Source of the DNA: Pseudomonas sp. FP1742
Lineage (GTDB): Bacteria; Pseudomonadota; Gammaproteobacteria; Pseudomonadales; Pseudomonadaceae
Reading direction: 5' to 3'
DNA length: 64,000 nt
Assembly (NCBI RefSeq): GCF_030687145.1
Contig: NZ_CP117460.1
Location: forward strand, 4,464,001 to 4,528,000
Position numbers and translations under genes: made by a program. Positions 17,755 to 26,532 of the stretch are shown one piece after another. Below the pieces are notes generated by a model that was not told the DNA's origin, did not search any database, and was given only the letters and a program-made list of their open reading frames with translations. Each line of letters opens with the position of its first letter. The first letter of the stretch is position 1.

Positions 17755-18423
17755 GTGAATACGTCAAACAACAGCTTTCTAATTTTCACCCGAGATCAAC
17801 TGGCACGACAAGCAATAGAATCGCTTCTCGCACAACGCCTGTATTTATCTTTTGAAATCGAATCCGGCAAACTCAGCAGCGAACGCATCCGAAAGAGTCG
17901 ATTCACGCACATCCTGCTCGATCAGGCCGACATATCGCTGAGCGATGTCAGCTTTATCCGCAAGAATCAAAAGGATGCGGAAATCATACTGATAACCCCC
18001 AGCTCGGAACATTCAGAACTTCATCACTTCTCGCACTTCGGAATTGATGGTTTCCTGAAGAAGCCGGTGGCCGACGAAGAGTTCATCTCGGCAGTCAGCC
18101 GAGTGAAAGAATCGCAAGGCAACCCCGACATCTGGTGGTTTAATGCTGATGACAGAACATTAGTCAAGGAAGATATAACCATCCCGTTGACCGGGACCGA
18201 ATCGTTAATGCTCACGCAACTGGTCATCAGTGATCGACGGGTACTCAGCAAGAACGATCTTATACTACGCATCGATAAAGATCCGGAGCATTATAGCGGT
18301 CTTGAAATGTGCTTGAGCCGGTTGCAGAAAAAATTCAAGACTGCCGCCAACGGCGACCGACTTATTCGCTCGGTCAGAAACCGTGGTTATTGCCTGGCAC
18401 AACGGATAAGAGTCGCTTACTGA
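17755..18423 (+). CDS. Second response-regulator-like winged-helix protein
   Basis: A 222-residue protein of the same layout as the gene at 16217. The receiver-like part has FLIFTRDQ (one acidic residue instead of two), HILLDQAD with an Asp at the acceptor position, and GFLKKPV with the conserved Lys. It is thus closer to a working receiver than its neighbour. The C-terminal winged helix ends LIRSVRNRGYCLAQ. It starts with GTG at 17755, preceded by a strong GGAAGGAGCC. No sensor kinase is nearby. Confidence 0.75.
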   Translation: MNTSNNSFLIFTRDQLARQAIESLLAQRLYLSFEIESGKLSSERIRKSRFTHILLDQADISLSDVSFIRKNQKDAEIILITPSSEHSELHHFSHFGIDGFLKKPVADEEFISAVSRVKESQGNPDIWWFNADDRTLVKEDITIPLTGTESLMLTQLVISDRRVLSKNDLILRIDKDPEHYSGLEMCLSRLQKKFKTAANGDRLIRSVRNRGYCLAQRIRVAY

Positions 18424-18919
18424 GCGAGATCGCAAAAACAACAATAAGAAATGCGACTTCCCGCCCCAACCCGATACCGCTTGACTGCCTAACCGCCTCG
18501 TCCTGCATTCCCGTGGTCTGTTCTCTTGCACCTCCTTCTCGACTTAGTTCCTGTCCGGTTTCCTCCCCATGTTTTGACAAGCGCTTAACCAGGCTCCGTA
18601 ATTATATAGACGGTTTAGCGGTGCCCACCTAACAAAAGAGCACGACCTTTTATAACAAGGCCTCAGAGAGAGAGCAGTCGTTATAATTCGTCAGACACCC
18701 ACACAGATTAAGGTACTAGTATAAAAACCGGACACTGAGACAACCGTATCAGCTGACTTGAAAACAACAACCGGATGGCCCGCCAAAAGACCGCGTTACT
18801 CCCTTCCAATAATAAAAATGACTTCTGACTGAACTGCGTTCGCTCAGCCTTTGCGCGTGGCTGCCATTTATTAACCGTCGACTGATACACAACGTGGCGC
18901 ATGCCCGAGGAATACCGCG
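18424..18919. other. Intergenic region before the initiating transferase
   Basis: About 500 bases with no recognised gene, repeat or terminator with a clear U-tract. It is AT-rich in places (TTATATAG, AATAATAAAAATGAC) and must contain the promoter of the sugar transferase at 18920, perhaps the target of the three upstream regulators. I could not pick a single -35/-10 pair. Confidence 0.4.
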
Positions 18920-20314
18920 ATGGTACATAATCGTATTAATCGAAACAGCATTACCAAAGGACTGACCTTCTGGGGGCAATGGATAATTGCCATCACTTCG
19001 GTCAATGCGTTGTTATTTGCTCTGGCGCTGTATCAGACAGGAGAAATCGAAGCTCATTATCGTGTACTTGCGGTGCTGACTTTCCTGGGCTCGGTCCCTT
19101 CTTACTCCCTGCTGCTGGTCTATCACAAGCAACATGGTTACCTCAGCGGCCTGGGTCGACTGCTGCTGGGGTGGCTGCTGACGCTGGCCGGCTTGACCAG
19201 CATCGGCTTTCTCAGCAAGACCAGCGAATTGTTCTCCCGGGAAATCATTCTGGTCTGGGCCGCTGCCGGTTATTGCGTGCAGGCGTTGCTGTATCTGCCT
19301 TTGCACAGTTTTTCCAGGCACTACCATCGGCAATTGCACAGCCAATACAACACCCTGATCATCGGCACCGACCAATTGGCGGTGAATCTGGCGGACAAAC
19401 TGGCCAAAACCGAATTTCCGCCTCTGGTCGGCCTGATCAGCTCAAAACCCAACGAGCTGTCGACCAACGTCAATGCCCACAGGATCGTGGGCCAGCTGCA
19501 AGAGCTGCGTGAGTTGATCCGGGTGCACGATGTCCGGCGGCTGTACATCGCGCTGCCCTTGAGCGAAGCCAAACAGGTCGAAGCGCTGTACATCGACCTC
19601 CTCGACTCGAATGTGGATGTAGTCTGGGTTCCCGACCTGGGCAGCATGACGTTGCTCAATCACTCCGTCAGCGAACTGGATGGCCTGCCCGCCATCCACC
19701 TCAATGAAAGCCCGCTGACCAGTTACCCGACGGCGGCGCTGAGCAAGACCCTGCTGGACAGAGGCCTCGCCGCCCTGGCGCTGATCGGTTTCAGTCCGTT
19801 GCTTCTGATAATCGCCGTCGCGGTGAAGATCTCCTCCCCTGGCCCGATCATCTTCAAACAGGAACGGCATGGCTGGAACGGCAAGATCATCAAGGTCTGG
19901 AAATTCCGCTCCATGCGCCTGCACGACGACCACCAGGTTCGCCAGGCCGGCCGTGAAGACCCGCGCATTACTCCGGTCGGTCGTTTCATACGACGCACGT
20001 CCATCGATGAATTGCCGCAGTTCATCAACGTGCTGCAAGGCCATATGGCGCTGGTCGGACCGCGGCCACATGCGATTGCGCATAACGACTACTACACGGG
20101 CAAGATCCAGGCCTACATGGCCCGCCATCGAATCAAGCCGGGCATCACCGGGTTGGCCCAGATCAGCGGCTGCCGTGGCGAAACAGAGACCCTGGACAAG
20201 ATGCAAAAGCGTGTGGAGATCGACCTCAACTACATCAATAACTGGTCGTTGTGGCTCGACATCAAGATCCTGATCAAGACTCCTTTCACGCTTTTTTCCA
20301 AGGACATCTATTAA
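18920..20314 (+). CDS. wcaJ: Undecaprenyl-phosphate glucose phosphotransferase, WcaJ type
   Basis: A 464-residue polyprenyl glycosylphosphotransferase. The N-terminal half has four to five hydrophobic segments and a CoA-binding-like domain (LIIGTDQLAVNLADKL). The C-terminal catalytic domain (about 270-464) has FKQERHGWNGKIIKVWKFRSM, the TPVGRFIRRTSIDELPQ motif and LVGPRPHA. It loads glucose-1-phosphate on undecaprenyl phosphate in the inner membrane to start the polymer. Glucose rather than galactose is inferred from its similarity to the WcaJ/PssY group. It is the only plus-strand structural gene of the locus, facing the yjb operon. Confidence 0.9.
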   Translation: MVHNRINRNSITKGLTFWGQWIIAITSVNALLFALALYQTGEIEAHYRVLAVLTFLGSVPSYSLLLVYHKQHGYLSGLGRLLLGWLLTLAGLTSIGFLSKTSELFSREIILVWAAAGYCVQALLYLPLHSFSRHYHRQLHSQYNTLIIGTDQLAVNLADKLAKTEFPPLVGLISSKPNELSTNVNAHRIVGQLQELRELIRVHDVRRLYIALPLSEAKQVEALYIDLLDSNVDVVWVPDLGSMTLLNHSVSELDGLPAIHLNESPLTSYPTAALSKTLLDRGLAALALIGFSPLLLIIAVAVKISSPGPIIFKQERHGWNGKIIKVWKFRSMRLHDDHQVRQAGREDPRITPVGRFIRRTSIDELPQFINVLQGHMALVGPRPHAIAHNDYYTGKIQAYMARHRIKPGITGLAQISGCRGETETLDKMQKRVEIDLNYINNWSLWLDIKILIKTPFTLFSKDIY

Positions 20315-20366
20315 CCGCCTCGATTCCCCCCCGCCTATGATTCAGCTTGTGGCTTAACAAGGCCGC

Positions 20367-20399
20367 AGTCCGGGCAGTCAGATCTCTGACTGCCCGGAG
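20367..20399. terminator. Strong hairpin after the sugar transferase gene
   Basis: CCGGGCAGTCAGA pairs perfectly with TCTGACTGCCCGG around a tight turn. It lies between the convergent sugar transferase and VanZ-like genes. There is no U-tract, so it may be a Rho-independent site of low efficiency or a transcript-protecting hairpin. Confidence 0.55.
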
Positions 20400-20493
20400 C
20401 CCCTCCTCCCTGCTTAACCCCATTCACACATTGTTTTGTCATCTGCCAAAGACTGCATTCGGCTCTGTAGCCGCTGCCGAGCCCTCGTTCGCC

Positions 20494-20640
20494 CGTAGCA
20501 GCTGCCGAGCCTGCGAGGCTGCGTTCGGCTGCGCAGCAGTCGTCAAACCAGAACTTGCGGTGCATCAGGCAAACCGCGTCGACCGGATTCACGACTGCTG
20601 CGCAGCCGAACGCTGCCTCGCGGGCTCGGCAGCTGCTACG
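20494..20640. repeat. Large inverted REP doublet, CGTAGCAGCTGCCGAGCC type
   Basis: A 50-base arm starting CGTAGCAGCTGCCGAGCC and its inverted copy ending GGCTCGGCAGCTGCTACG enclose 47 bases; each arm has an internal TTCGGCTGCGCAGC hairpin. A partial extra arm (TGTAGCCGCTGCCGAGCC) precedes it at 20466. This is a third REP family in the window. Confidence 0.88.
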
Positions 20641-20737
20641 GGTGGATAGAGTGACAAGAGAAGTGTTGCTGGAGGGGGGATACAGCGAGGATCAACGGTT
20701 ACCACATGCCGACAAACTGCCAGGTGCCTGACGCCTT

Positions 20738-21097
20738 TCAGCGCGCCCAGTACCTTGAGACCAACAACCCCATCAACACGCCGATGCAATTAGCCAGCAT
20801 GTCGTAGGGTGAAGCCGTGCGCAGCGGCATCAAACCTTGCGCGAGCTCAATGAGTACGCCGGTGAGCAAACACCCAGAGGCGACCCAAAGAAACTTCACG
20901 TTGGGGAAGGCCAGACGACAACTGCACGCAAACACCAGAAAGCCGATCCAGTGATGCAGCTTGTCCTCTTCGACAAACAGCTCCGGGATCGGCTGAGAGC
21001 GCAAACCTGCGTACAGCAGAATCACCGTCACCGCGGCAAAGGCCAGGCCCCGGAGCCAGAACGGCAACTCGACCAAGCCTTTGAGCCACGTGATCAT
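20738..21097 (-). CDS. VanZ-like membrane protein
   Basis: A 119-residue protein with four predicted transmembrane helices and the VanZ-family pattern: DKLHHWIGFLVFACSC after the first helix pair, then a later GVLIELAQGLMPLRTASPYDMLANCIGVLMG. The family is named for a teicoplanin resistance protein, but most members have no known role and often end polysaccharide operons. Its ATG overlaps the yjbH stop by four bases, which marks it as the last gene of that operon. Confidence 0.88.
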   Translation of the reverse strand: MITWLKGLVELPFWLRGLAFAAVTVILLYAGLRSQPIPELFVEEDKLHHWIGFLVFACSCRLAFPNVKFLWVASGCLLTGVLIELAQGLMPLRTASPYDMLANCIGVLMGLLVSRYWAR

Positions 21098-23196
21098 TCG
21101 GTGATTTTCTCGAAGTTGTTGTAGAACAGGTCGCTGTTACGCCCGTCGGTCATGGTCTGCAACGAGTAGGAACGGTTCAGGCGTGCACCACCGTCACGGG
21201 TCAGTGGCGCCCAGACGATATTGGCACGGCGCATGGTCGAGGTACTCATCAACTCGTCGAACGGGATGGAAATATAGATCCCTTTGTCGAAGCTGCCCTC
21301 ACCATATTCCGCCTTCGATGCGGTGGTCAGGGTGACCCAGCCGCCAAATTTCACGCCGTTCTTGAACTGCCGCGACAAGTCGACGGTGGTGCCCCAGTCC
21401 CGCGCCAGATAACGCCCGACACTGACCGCTGCAAGCACATCGTTAGGCAATTCAGTATAGCCGGTGACATGGCCCGTTATGGTCTGGTAATCGCGCAGGC
21501 CGAAACCCTGATCAAAATCCCGCTGACGCACGAAGTTCAGGTCAGCACCCACCGACCAGCGTTTCCCCGCGGGTCGAAACAGCACTTCACTGCCGACCCC
21601 GGCATACATGGACTCCAGATAACCGCCATAGACCATGCCATACAGGTCCTGATCCAGCCGCGCCGCGTGGTTGAACTGAAACGTCGGCATCGTCACATCA
21701 GAGGTGGTCAGGTATTTGCGCAAGTCGGTACGCACTCGCGGCAACCCGCTCGGCGCATCGTAGGTGAACTTGTCGTAGTTGTTCAGCAGGTTGGCGCTGA
21801 GCAGGCCGCTCCACCAGGTGTTGCGGGTGAAACGGTACTCCGCGTCGGCATCGGCAGTGAACTGATAGAGCAAACCGTCGGGGCCGCCGATGTTCTGTTT
21901 GTAGCCCAGGCCCAAACCATAGCTGAACGGTTCCAGCGCCTGGGTGTAGAGCGTGGTTTCCCGGTGCGCAGTCGCCGGGTTGACTTCGGTCGTGCGGTGC
22001 AGATCCTTCAGCGGTTGATCGTTGTTCACCACCGCGCGGAAAGTTTCCCGCGGTACGCTGGTTTCCTCGATGGACATGTCATAACGCTGATTCACCAGGG
22101 TGAACCAGTCGATGTCCTGATTGACGCTGTTATCGAGAATCCGGCTGGCCCGCCCAACGGCCTTGGCCGAATAAAAATAGCGAGACTGCTCGCCATACAC
22201 CATCAGCTCCGAACCACGTTGGGTGATGCGCTTGACCTTATAGCCGGCATTTTGCTGTAGCCGGTTGGAGACATCGGCCCAGTTGACCTGGTCGGTCGGG
22301 GTCGACGGTGCCTGCGCCGACAGCGGCTCGGCGGGAGGGTCATAGGTCTTCACCGGCGCCTTGCGGCTGACGAAGTTGGTGTGCAGGGTGATGCCGAACA
22401 TCGCGGTGTTACCGCGCTCCCAGCCGGCGCTCAGATCGACACTGTCAGCGAGTTTGTAGACCACGCCGAAGTTGATCGGCAGGTCTTGCTTGATCGGGTT
22501 GGCCAATGGCTCGTTCTTGTAATCGTTGCCCTCATACTCGATCTTCACGCTCAGCGGTTCCCAAGGCGTTTGATAGGCAACTCCGCCAAACAACGAAGGT
22601 TTGCCCCTGAAATACGCGTTGGCGTTCACATCCCCCGCCCTGGCGACAACTGCGCTGCTCTGCGGGCGGTCGTTGAACTGGCTGCCGAAAACCGAAAGCG
22701 GGTTACTGAAATCCCCTCGATTACCCAGATAGCCCCAGGCGACGCCAAGGCTGAAATCGAGGTTGCCATAACGCTTGTTGGCAACGAAATACTCACTGGA
22801 AAACAGCCCGGTACCGCCGATGTCCCGGGCACCGATGGCGACCTGTGGTGCCCAGTGACTTTCCTCCCAAAGCCGCGCCTTGAAATCGATGGCCTTGTCT
22901 TTGAAGCTCTGGTCGCCGCTCAACGCCTCGGCGCCGTACTTGCGGTTGGTGATCGCGGTGTAACGAAACGAGCCCTCCAGCCAATCGAACGGTTGCAAGG
23001 AAAAACTGTAGCGCGAGTAAGGGTCGGTACGACTGGCTGTGACGCTCAACTCCCCCGCAGGGGCCATGCGCGCGGTGGGGGTCTGTAACAGACCGACGCC
23101 ACCAAAATCACTCTGGGTGTAGCGCGGTTCACCGTGAACCAAGCCGCAGGGCAGGAGCAATACAGCAGCAAAATGTAACTTCAACGGGCACTTCAA
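21094..23196 (-). CDS. yjbH: YjbH-family outer-membrane exopolysaccharide protein
   Basis: A 700-residue secreted protein with a signal peptide (MKCPLKLHFAAVLLLPCGLV, cleaved near HGE). It has the YjbH/DUF940 repeats of beta-strand-rich modules such as YTQSDFGGVGLLQTPTARM and SRYSFSLQPFDWLEGSFRYT. YjbH and its homologue GfcD are predicted outer-membrane beta-barrels used in export of the yjb or group 4 capsule polysaccharide. Length matches E. coli YjbH. Four-base overlaps with both neighbours show tight operon coupling. Confidence 0.9.
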   Translation of the reverse strand: MKCPLKLHFAAVLLLPCGLVHGEPRYTQSDFGGVGLLQTPTARMAPAGELSVTASRTDPYSRYSFSLQPFDWLEGSFRYTAITNRKYGAEALSGDQSFKDKAIDFKARLWEESHWAPQVAIGARDIGGTGLFSSEYFVANKRYGNLDFSLGVAWGYLGNRGDFSNPLSVFGSQFNDRPQSSAVVARAGDVNANAYFRGKPSLFGGVAYQTPWEPLSVKIEYEGNDYKNEPLANPIKQDLPINFGVVYKLADSVDLSAGWERGNTAMFGITLHTNFVSRKAPVKTYDPPAEPLSAQAPSTPTDQVNWADVSNRLQQNAGYKVKRITQRGSELMVYGEQSRYFYSAKAVGRASRILDNSVNQDIDWFTLVNQRYDMSIEETSVPRETFRAVVNNDQPLKDLHRTTEVNPATAHRETTLYTQALEPFSYGLGLGYKQNIGGPDGLLYQFTADADAEYRFTRNTWWSGLLSANLLNNYDKFTYDAPSGLPRVRTDLRKYLTTSDVTMPTFQFNHAARLDQDLYGMVYGGYLESMYAGVGSEVLFRPAGKRWSVGADLNFVRQRDFDQGFGLRDYQTITGHVTGYTELPNDVLAAVSVGRYLARDWGTTVDLSRQFKNGVKFGGWVTLTTASKAEYGEGSFDKGIYISIPFDELMSTSTMRRANIVWAPLTRDGGARLNRSYSLQTMTDGRNSDLFYNNFEKITE

Positions 23197-23960
23197 GGGG
23201 CCACCTCAGCCAGCGGTTGAGTGGCGAGAAACTCGGCCAGTTGTTGATTGAGCTCAGGGGTCGGCGTCTCAAGATCGTCGCTTCGGATCGGCACCAGAAT
23301 CCTGCTGCCGGGTGCCGCCACCACGCCGTCCTCGCGATTCCAGGCTGCCACGCCCACGCGCCGAACCTGGCCGTCGGGCTGGATCAGCCACAGATAATCG
23401 CGTTCGGCATCGTCGATGACCGTGCAGTCCTGGGCATAGGCACGGATTTCCCGCAGGGCGCGGTAAGGCACATGACAAGGCTGCGCGACTGCACCGAGGA
23501 CTTCCACGGTGGACGGCCGCCCGGGGTAAATCAGCCGGTCGCCATCATCCAGCAGTGAGTTGCGGGCGAACCCCGTTTCCACGGCGATCGGGTCCAGCAC
23601 TGCAACCTGGCGTCCGGTAACCGGCAGTTGCTCGACCTGTTCATACAGGCGCGCGCTCAGGTTCGCTCGCGTGTTTTTGCCATCGAGCAAGGCCCCCCGT
23701 TGCAGCAGTTTCAGATCAAACAGGACGCCCGCCTTCAAACGCGCCTGCTTATCCAGTAATGAATGGTGCAACCACGCAGCCCCCAGCCAGTAACTTTCGG
23801 CGTTGGGTTGGGCGCGGAGAATGACGTCCAGTAAGCGGGCACCGGGTTTGATATCGAAATGGCCGGGGCTGCGCACGTCGCCACTGACCGTGACGGCCGC
23901 CTGGCCCACGCCCGAGCCGGCCAGTAGCAGGCCCAGCAAGAAAAGGTTTGAACGCTTCAC
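23193..23960 (-). CDS. yjbG: YjbG/GfcC-family periplasmic protein
   Basis: A 255-residue periplasmic protein with a signal peptide (MKRSNLFLLGLLLAGSGVGQA) and the GfcC/YjbG layout. An N-terminal SLBB-like part has VTVSGDVRSPGHFDIKPGARL, and a second part has NSLLDDGDRLIYPGRPSTVEVLGAV. GfcC has two ubiquitin-like domains related to those of Wza and is thought to work next to the exporter. Start at 23960; it overlaps both the upstream yjbF (by four bases) and downstream yjbH. Confidence 0.88.
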   Translation of the reverse strand: MKRSNLFLLGLLLAGSGVGQAAVTVSGDVRSPGHFDIKPGARLLDVILRAQPNAESYWLGAAWLHHSLLDKQARLKAGVLFDLKLLQRGALLDGKNTRANLSARLYEQVEQLPVTGRQVAVLDPIAVETGFARNSLLDDGDRLIYPGRPSTVEVLGAVAQPCHVPYRALREIRAYAQDCTVIDDAERDYLWLIQPDGQVRRVGVAAWNREDGVVAAPGSRILVPIRSDDLETPTPELNQQLAEFLATQPLAEVAP

Positions 23961-24616
23961 CGGGCAGCTCCCCTGTCAGGGCGCAGTTGCACGATTTTCA
24001 GAAACAGCCGCGGCGTCAGATGCTGCTCGCTGCGCAGGATGAAACCGTCCTGGGGGTCGACCCAGTAGCGGTTGGTGGCGCGGAAATTCAGGGTGGGTGC
24101 TTCCACCTGCTCGTCGATGCGCAGCAAGGCGTAATCCTTGTCCAGAATGCTGATGGTCTCGATGCCGTGAGGGCTGAAACGGCTGTTGACCGCGACACCG
24201 ATCCGATTGCCGTCGTAGATGTCGATCCAGCGTGTGCTGGTGTAACCGTCCGGCAAATGCTGAAGACCCCGCTTGAAGGGCGACTCATCATTGAAGTGAG
24301 TGCCATCCAGCGAAACGCCCAGCCCGACGGTGCGTACCACCAGACCGTCGCGCATCATCAGCACTTGCTTGCCGGAAGCGACCCAGAACTGCAGGTCGCC
24401 CCGCCGGCGAGCCATGGCCATCACCCCCTCGCTGGAGGTGGTGGTGACCAGGATCTGCGGGTACGGCACGGCGTCGACCTGAGCACGGGTCACGTTGATG
24501 GAAGCAGGCCCCGTGACAGACGCTTCAAGCGTGTCCAAGGAAGCCTGCATCAACGGATTACACCCGCACAGCAAGAGCGCCATCGTCAGAGAGGCGCAGG
24601 TAGGCAAATTTTTCAC
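23957..24616 (-). CDS. yjbF: YjbF/GfcB-family lipoprotein
   Basis: A 219-residue lipoprotein: signal sequence MKNLPTCASLTMALLLCGC with the lipid-anchored Cys at residue 19. The mature part matches YjbF/GfcB (DUF2886): DAVPYPQILVTTTSS, RRGDLQFWVASGKQVLMMRDG and YWVDPQDGFILRSEQHLTP. It belongs to the yjbEFGH/gfc polysaccharide set; its exact role is unknown. It starts 14 bases after the Wza-like gene. Confidence 0.9.
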   Translation of the reverse strand: MKNLPTCASLTMALLLCGCNPLMQASLDTLEASVTGPASINVTRAQVDAVPYPQILVTTTSSEGVMAMARRRGDLQFWVASGKQVLMMRDGLVVRTVGLGVSLDGTHFNDESPFKRGLQHLPDGYTSTRWIDIYDGNRIGVAVNSRFSPHGIETISILDKDYALLRIDEQVEAPTLNFRATNRYWVDPQDGFILRSEQHLTPRLFLKIVQLRPDRGAAR

Positions 24617-24630
24617 GGCGGGATTGAGCC

Positions 24631-25743
24631 TTATCTGCTGTTGGCTTCGCTGAGATCGTTAAGTGAGCGGGCACCGGTCCCCAGGATGGAGGCCGTAGGC
24701 AGAAGCTGACTGATCAGGCGGTTCCAGCGCGTCACGCCGGCCGGGCCGACATAGACGATGTCTTGTGGCTGCAAGTCGAAACGGGTGGCCAGTACCAGGG
24801 CCGAAGGGGATTCGGCATCGAGCTGGAACACCTTGGCCGGTTCGGTTTCCAGGTGGTCCGCACCGCGAATCACATACACCGCGTTGCCGTTGGAGGTGGT
24901 CTGGTTCAAGCCGCCAACCGTGCCGAGAGCATCGGTCAAGTTGATCGACTTGCTCTTGAAACTCAGGGCACGAGGCTGGTTGACCTCGCCCATGACATAA
25001 ATCCGCTTTTGGTCGTTATAGGGCAAGTACAACCGGTCGCCGCCCTTGAGGTAGATACCTTGCAGCTGTGAGTCCTGGCGATTGAGGGTGTCCAGGTCAA
25101 GCTTGTATTCGCGTCCGTCCCGGGTCAGCGTCAGGCCTGACAGATCCGCATTCGAGGGGTCCACACCGGCCGCGCCAATGGCTTCTACTACGCTCAGCGG
25201 GTTGGTGGTGATCGGTTGCTGTCCGGCTTTGAGCACCGCACCGGAAATCACCACCGTCTGACTGGCGAAGCGCAATACGCTGACATCAACCTGTGGGCTT
25301 TCGACAAATTGCGACAAGCGCTCGGCAATAAAGGCCCGCAACTCTTCGATGGTTTTACCGGCGGCCGGAACATTACCGATGTAGGGATAAAACAACGTAC
25401 CGTCCGGACGCACCAGACGACCGTTGGCATCGAGTTGCTGCTGCGGTCCCGAAGGTGCCGTCAACTCGGGGTGATCCCAGACCGTGATGAACAACAGGTC
25501 ATTGGCCCCCACTCGATAACCGCCTGGAACATAGGACAACAACGCCGGGGGAACCGATTCGCGAACTTGCGTGGCGGCATCCATGGCAATCAATTTAGGC
25601 GTGATGGGAATAAGTTCCACTCGGCTACTTTCTGGAGAGCCGTCACTGATCATTTGACTGGTGTCCATGTGTTGACCAGGCGAAAACATACAGCCGTGCA
25701 AGCTGATACTTGCCAGCAAAACAACAGATAACCTACGGATCAT
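24631..25743 (-). CDS. wza: Wza-like polysaccharide export outer-membrane lipoprotein
   Basis: A 370-residue lipoprotein exporter. The signal MIRRLSVVLLASISLHGC anchors Cys18. It has the Poly_export motif YRVGANDLLFITVWDHPEL, then SLBB domains (ISGAVLKAGQQPITTNP; YVMGEVNQPRALSFKS) and a C-terminal helix that would form the outer-membrane pore. E. coli yjbEFGH has no Wza in it, so its place between yjbE and yjbF is a distinguishing feature here. It pairs functionally with Wzc at 36864. Confidence 0.92.
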   Translation of the reverse strand: MIRRLSVVLLASISLHGCMFSPGQHMDTSQMISDGSPESSRVELIPITPKLIAMDAATQVRESVPPALLSYVPGGYRVGANDLLFITVWDHPELTAPSGPQQQLDANGRLVRPDGTLFYPYIGNVPAAGKTIEELRAFIAERLSQFVESPQVDVSVLRFASQTVVISGAVLKAGQQPITTNPLSVVEAIGAAGVDPSNADLSGLTLTRDGREYKLDLDTLNRQDSQLQGIYLKGGDRLYLPYNDQKRIYVMGEVNQPRALSFKSKSINLTDALGTVGGLNQTTSNGNAVYVIRGADHLETEPAKVFQLDAESPSALVLATRFDLQPQDIVYVGPAGVTRWNRLISQLLPTASILGTGARSLNDLSEANSR

Positions 25744-25773
25744 AATGGCACTACGCTAGTCGAGGGCAAGTCT

Positions 25774-25809
25774 AAAACAAGATCACCCAGAAAGTTCTGA
25801 GTGATCTTG
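25774..25809 (-). terminator. Intrinsic terminator/attenuator between yjbE and wza
   Basis: On the minus strand, CAAGATCACTCAG pairs with CTGGGTGATCTTG (one mismatch) around a six-base loop and is followed by TTTTAG. It lies directly after yjbE and before wza, so it may limit read-through and raise yjbE relative to the exporter genes. Confidence 0.65.
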
Positions 25810-25830
25810 AACAACATACTTCGCGGGGTA

Positions 25831-26109
25831 TTAGTTGGTACCTGTCGTACCACCTGTACCGGTTGTGCCGCCTGTTCCAGAGGTACCGCCATTGGAATTG
25901 CCACCAGAATTTGAAGCAGCCGCTGCAGCACCAACAATAGCCGCACCCACCAACATGGTATCGGCAACCGTCACCCCCCCAACCAGCGGAGTGTTAAGGG
26001 ACAGTGGTTCGCTCAGTGATTCGCTCGCCGTTTCAGCCGGTGGTTCATCCGCCGCCAACGCAGCGGTACTGATGACAGCCAGCAAGCTGGCCGTAAGTAG
26101 TTTCTTCAT
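25831..26109 (-). CDS. yjbE: YjbE-like small secreted protein
   Basis: A 92-residue protein: signal peptide of about 19 residues (cleavage after STAALA), an acidic Glu/Ser segment, a hydrophobic alanine/valine-rich helix (GVTVADTMLVGAAIVGAAAAA), and a Gly/Thr/Asn tail of GGTTGTGGTTGTN type. This matches E. coli YjbE in size and layout (signal, alanine stretch, Thr/Gly-rich tail). Its function is not known beyond a link to exopolysaccharide production. AAGGAGTCTGAT precedes the ATG. It is the first gene of the operon and is followed by a terminator hairpin. Confidence 0.8.
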   Translation of the reverse strand: MKKLLTASLLAVISTAALAADEPPAETASESLSEPLSLNTPLVGGVTVADTMLVGAAIVGAAAAASNSGGNSNGGTSGTGGTTGTGGTTGTN

Positions 26110-26532
26110 ATCAGACTCCTTCTCGATATTAAACCCTTATATAACTTCATAATAAGGGAGCAGGAATGGAACGGAGATGAAGAGGCAATGATCACTGCAC
26201 AAAGATCTTGTCAGATCACGCACGTCGCCCCCTGGGAATCATCTCACTCGTCGATAACGTAAACCAGTGGCCAACATTCTTCAAAAGGCTTGCATGGACT
26301 GCGCGCGAACCAGGGCTGGCTCGCGACTTCTGCTGGCTTTTTACGGAATTAGCCGAATTTCAGCTGATTTTCGCTACCCATTATTGAAAGCCAACCTGAC
26401 GACGCGCTGAAGCATTGTTATTAATGGTCAGCATTATCCAGGCTTCTTGACTATCGGACTTGTCCGCGCCAGCACGCGGACAAGTCTGGAACGGGATTTA
26501 TGGCGACTTTCCTGAGTGCGGCCAGGGCAGAA
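26110..26532. promoter_or_regulatory. Leader region of the yjb operon
   Basis: 423 bases between ugd and yjbE, both read leftward. The leader just before yjbE has a CCCTTAT...ATAAGGG hairpin at 26135-26160, close to the ribosome binding site. Further up is a GGTAGCG (minus strand, near 26371-26377), which only partly matches an ops element. The promoter probably lies here, but no -35/-10 pair stands out. Confidence 0.4.
26457..26486. terminator. Perfect 12-bp hairpin after ugd
   Basis: GACTTGTCCGCG pairs exactly with CGCGGACAAGTC around CCAGCA, 47 bases past the ugd stop codon. It lacks a U-tract on the minus strand. It most likely ends or protects the transcript of the long wzy-ugd operon. 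Confidence 0.55.

Noticed and set aside
26365..26382. GGTAGCG on the minus strand in the yjbE leader as a second ops element
   Set aside because: Only seven of eleven ops bases match (ATGGGTAGCGA) and no JUMPstart context is present; likely chance.
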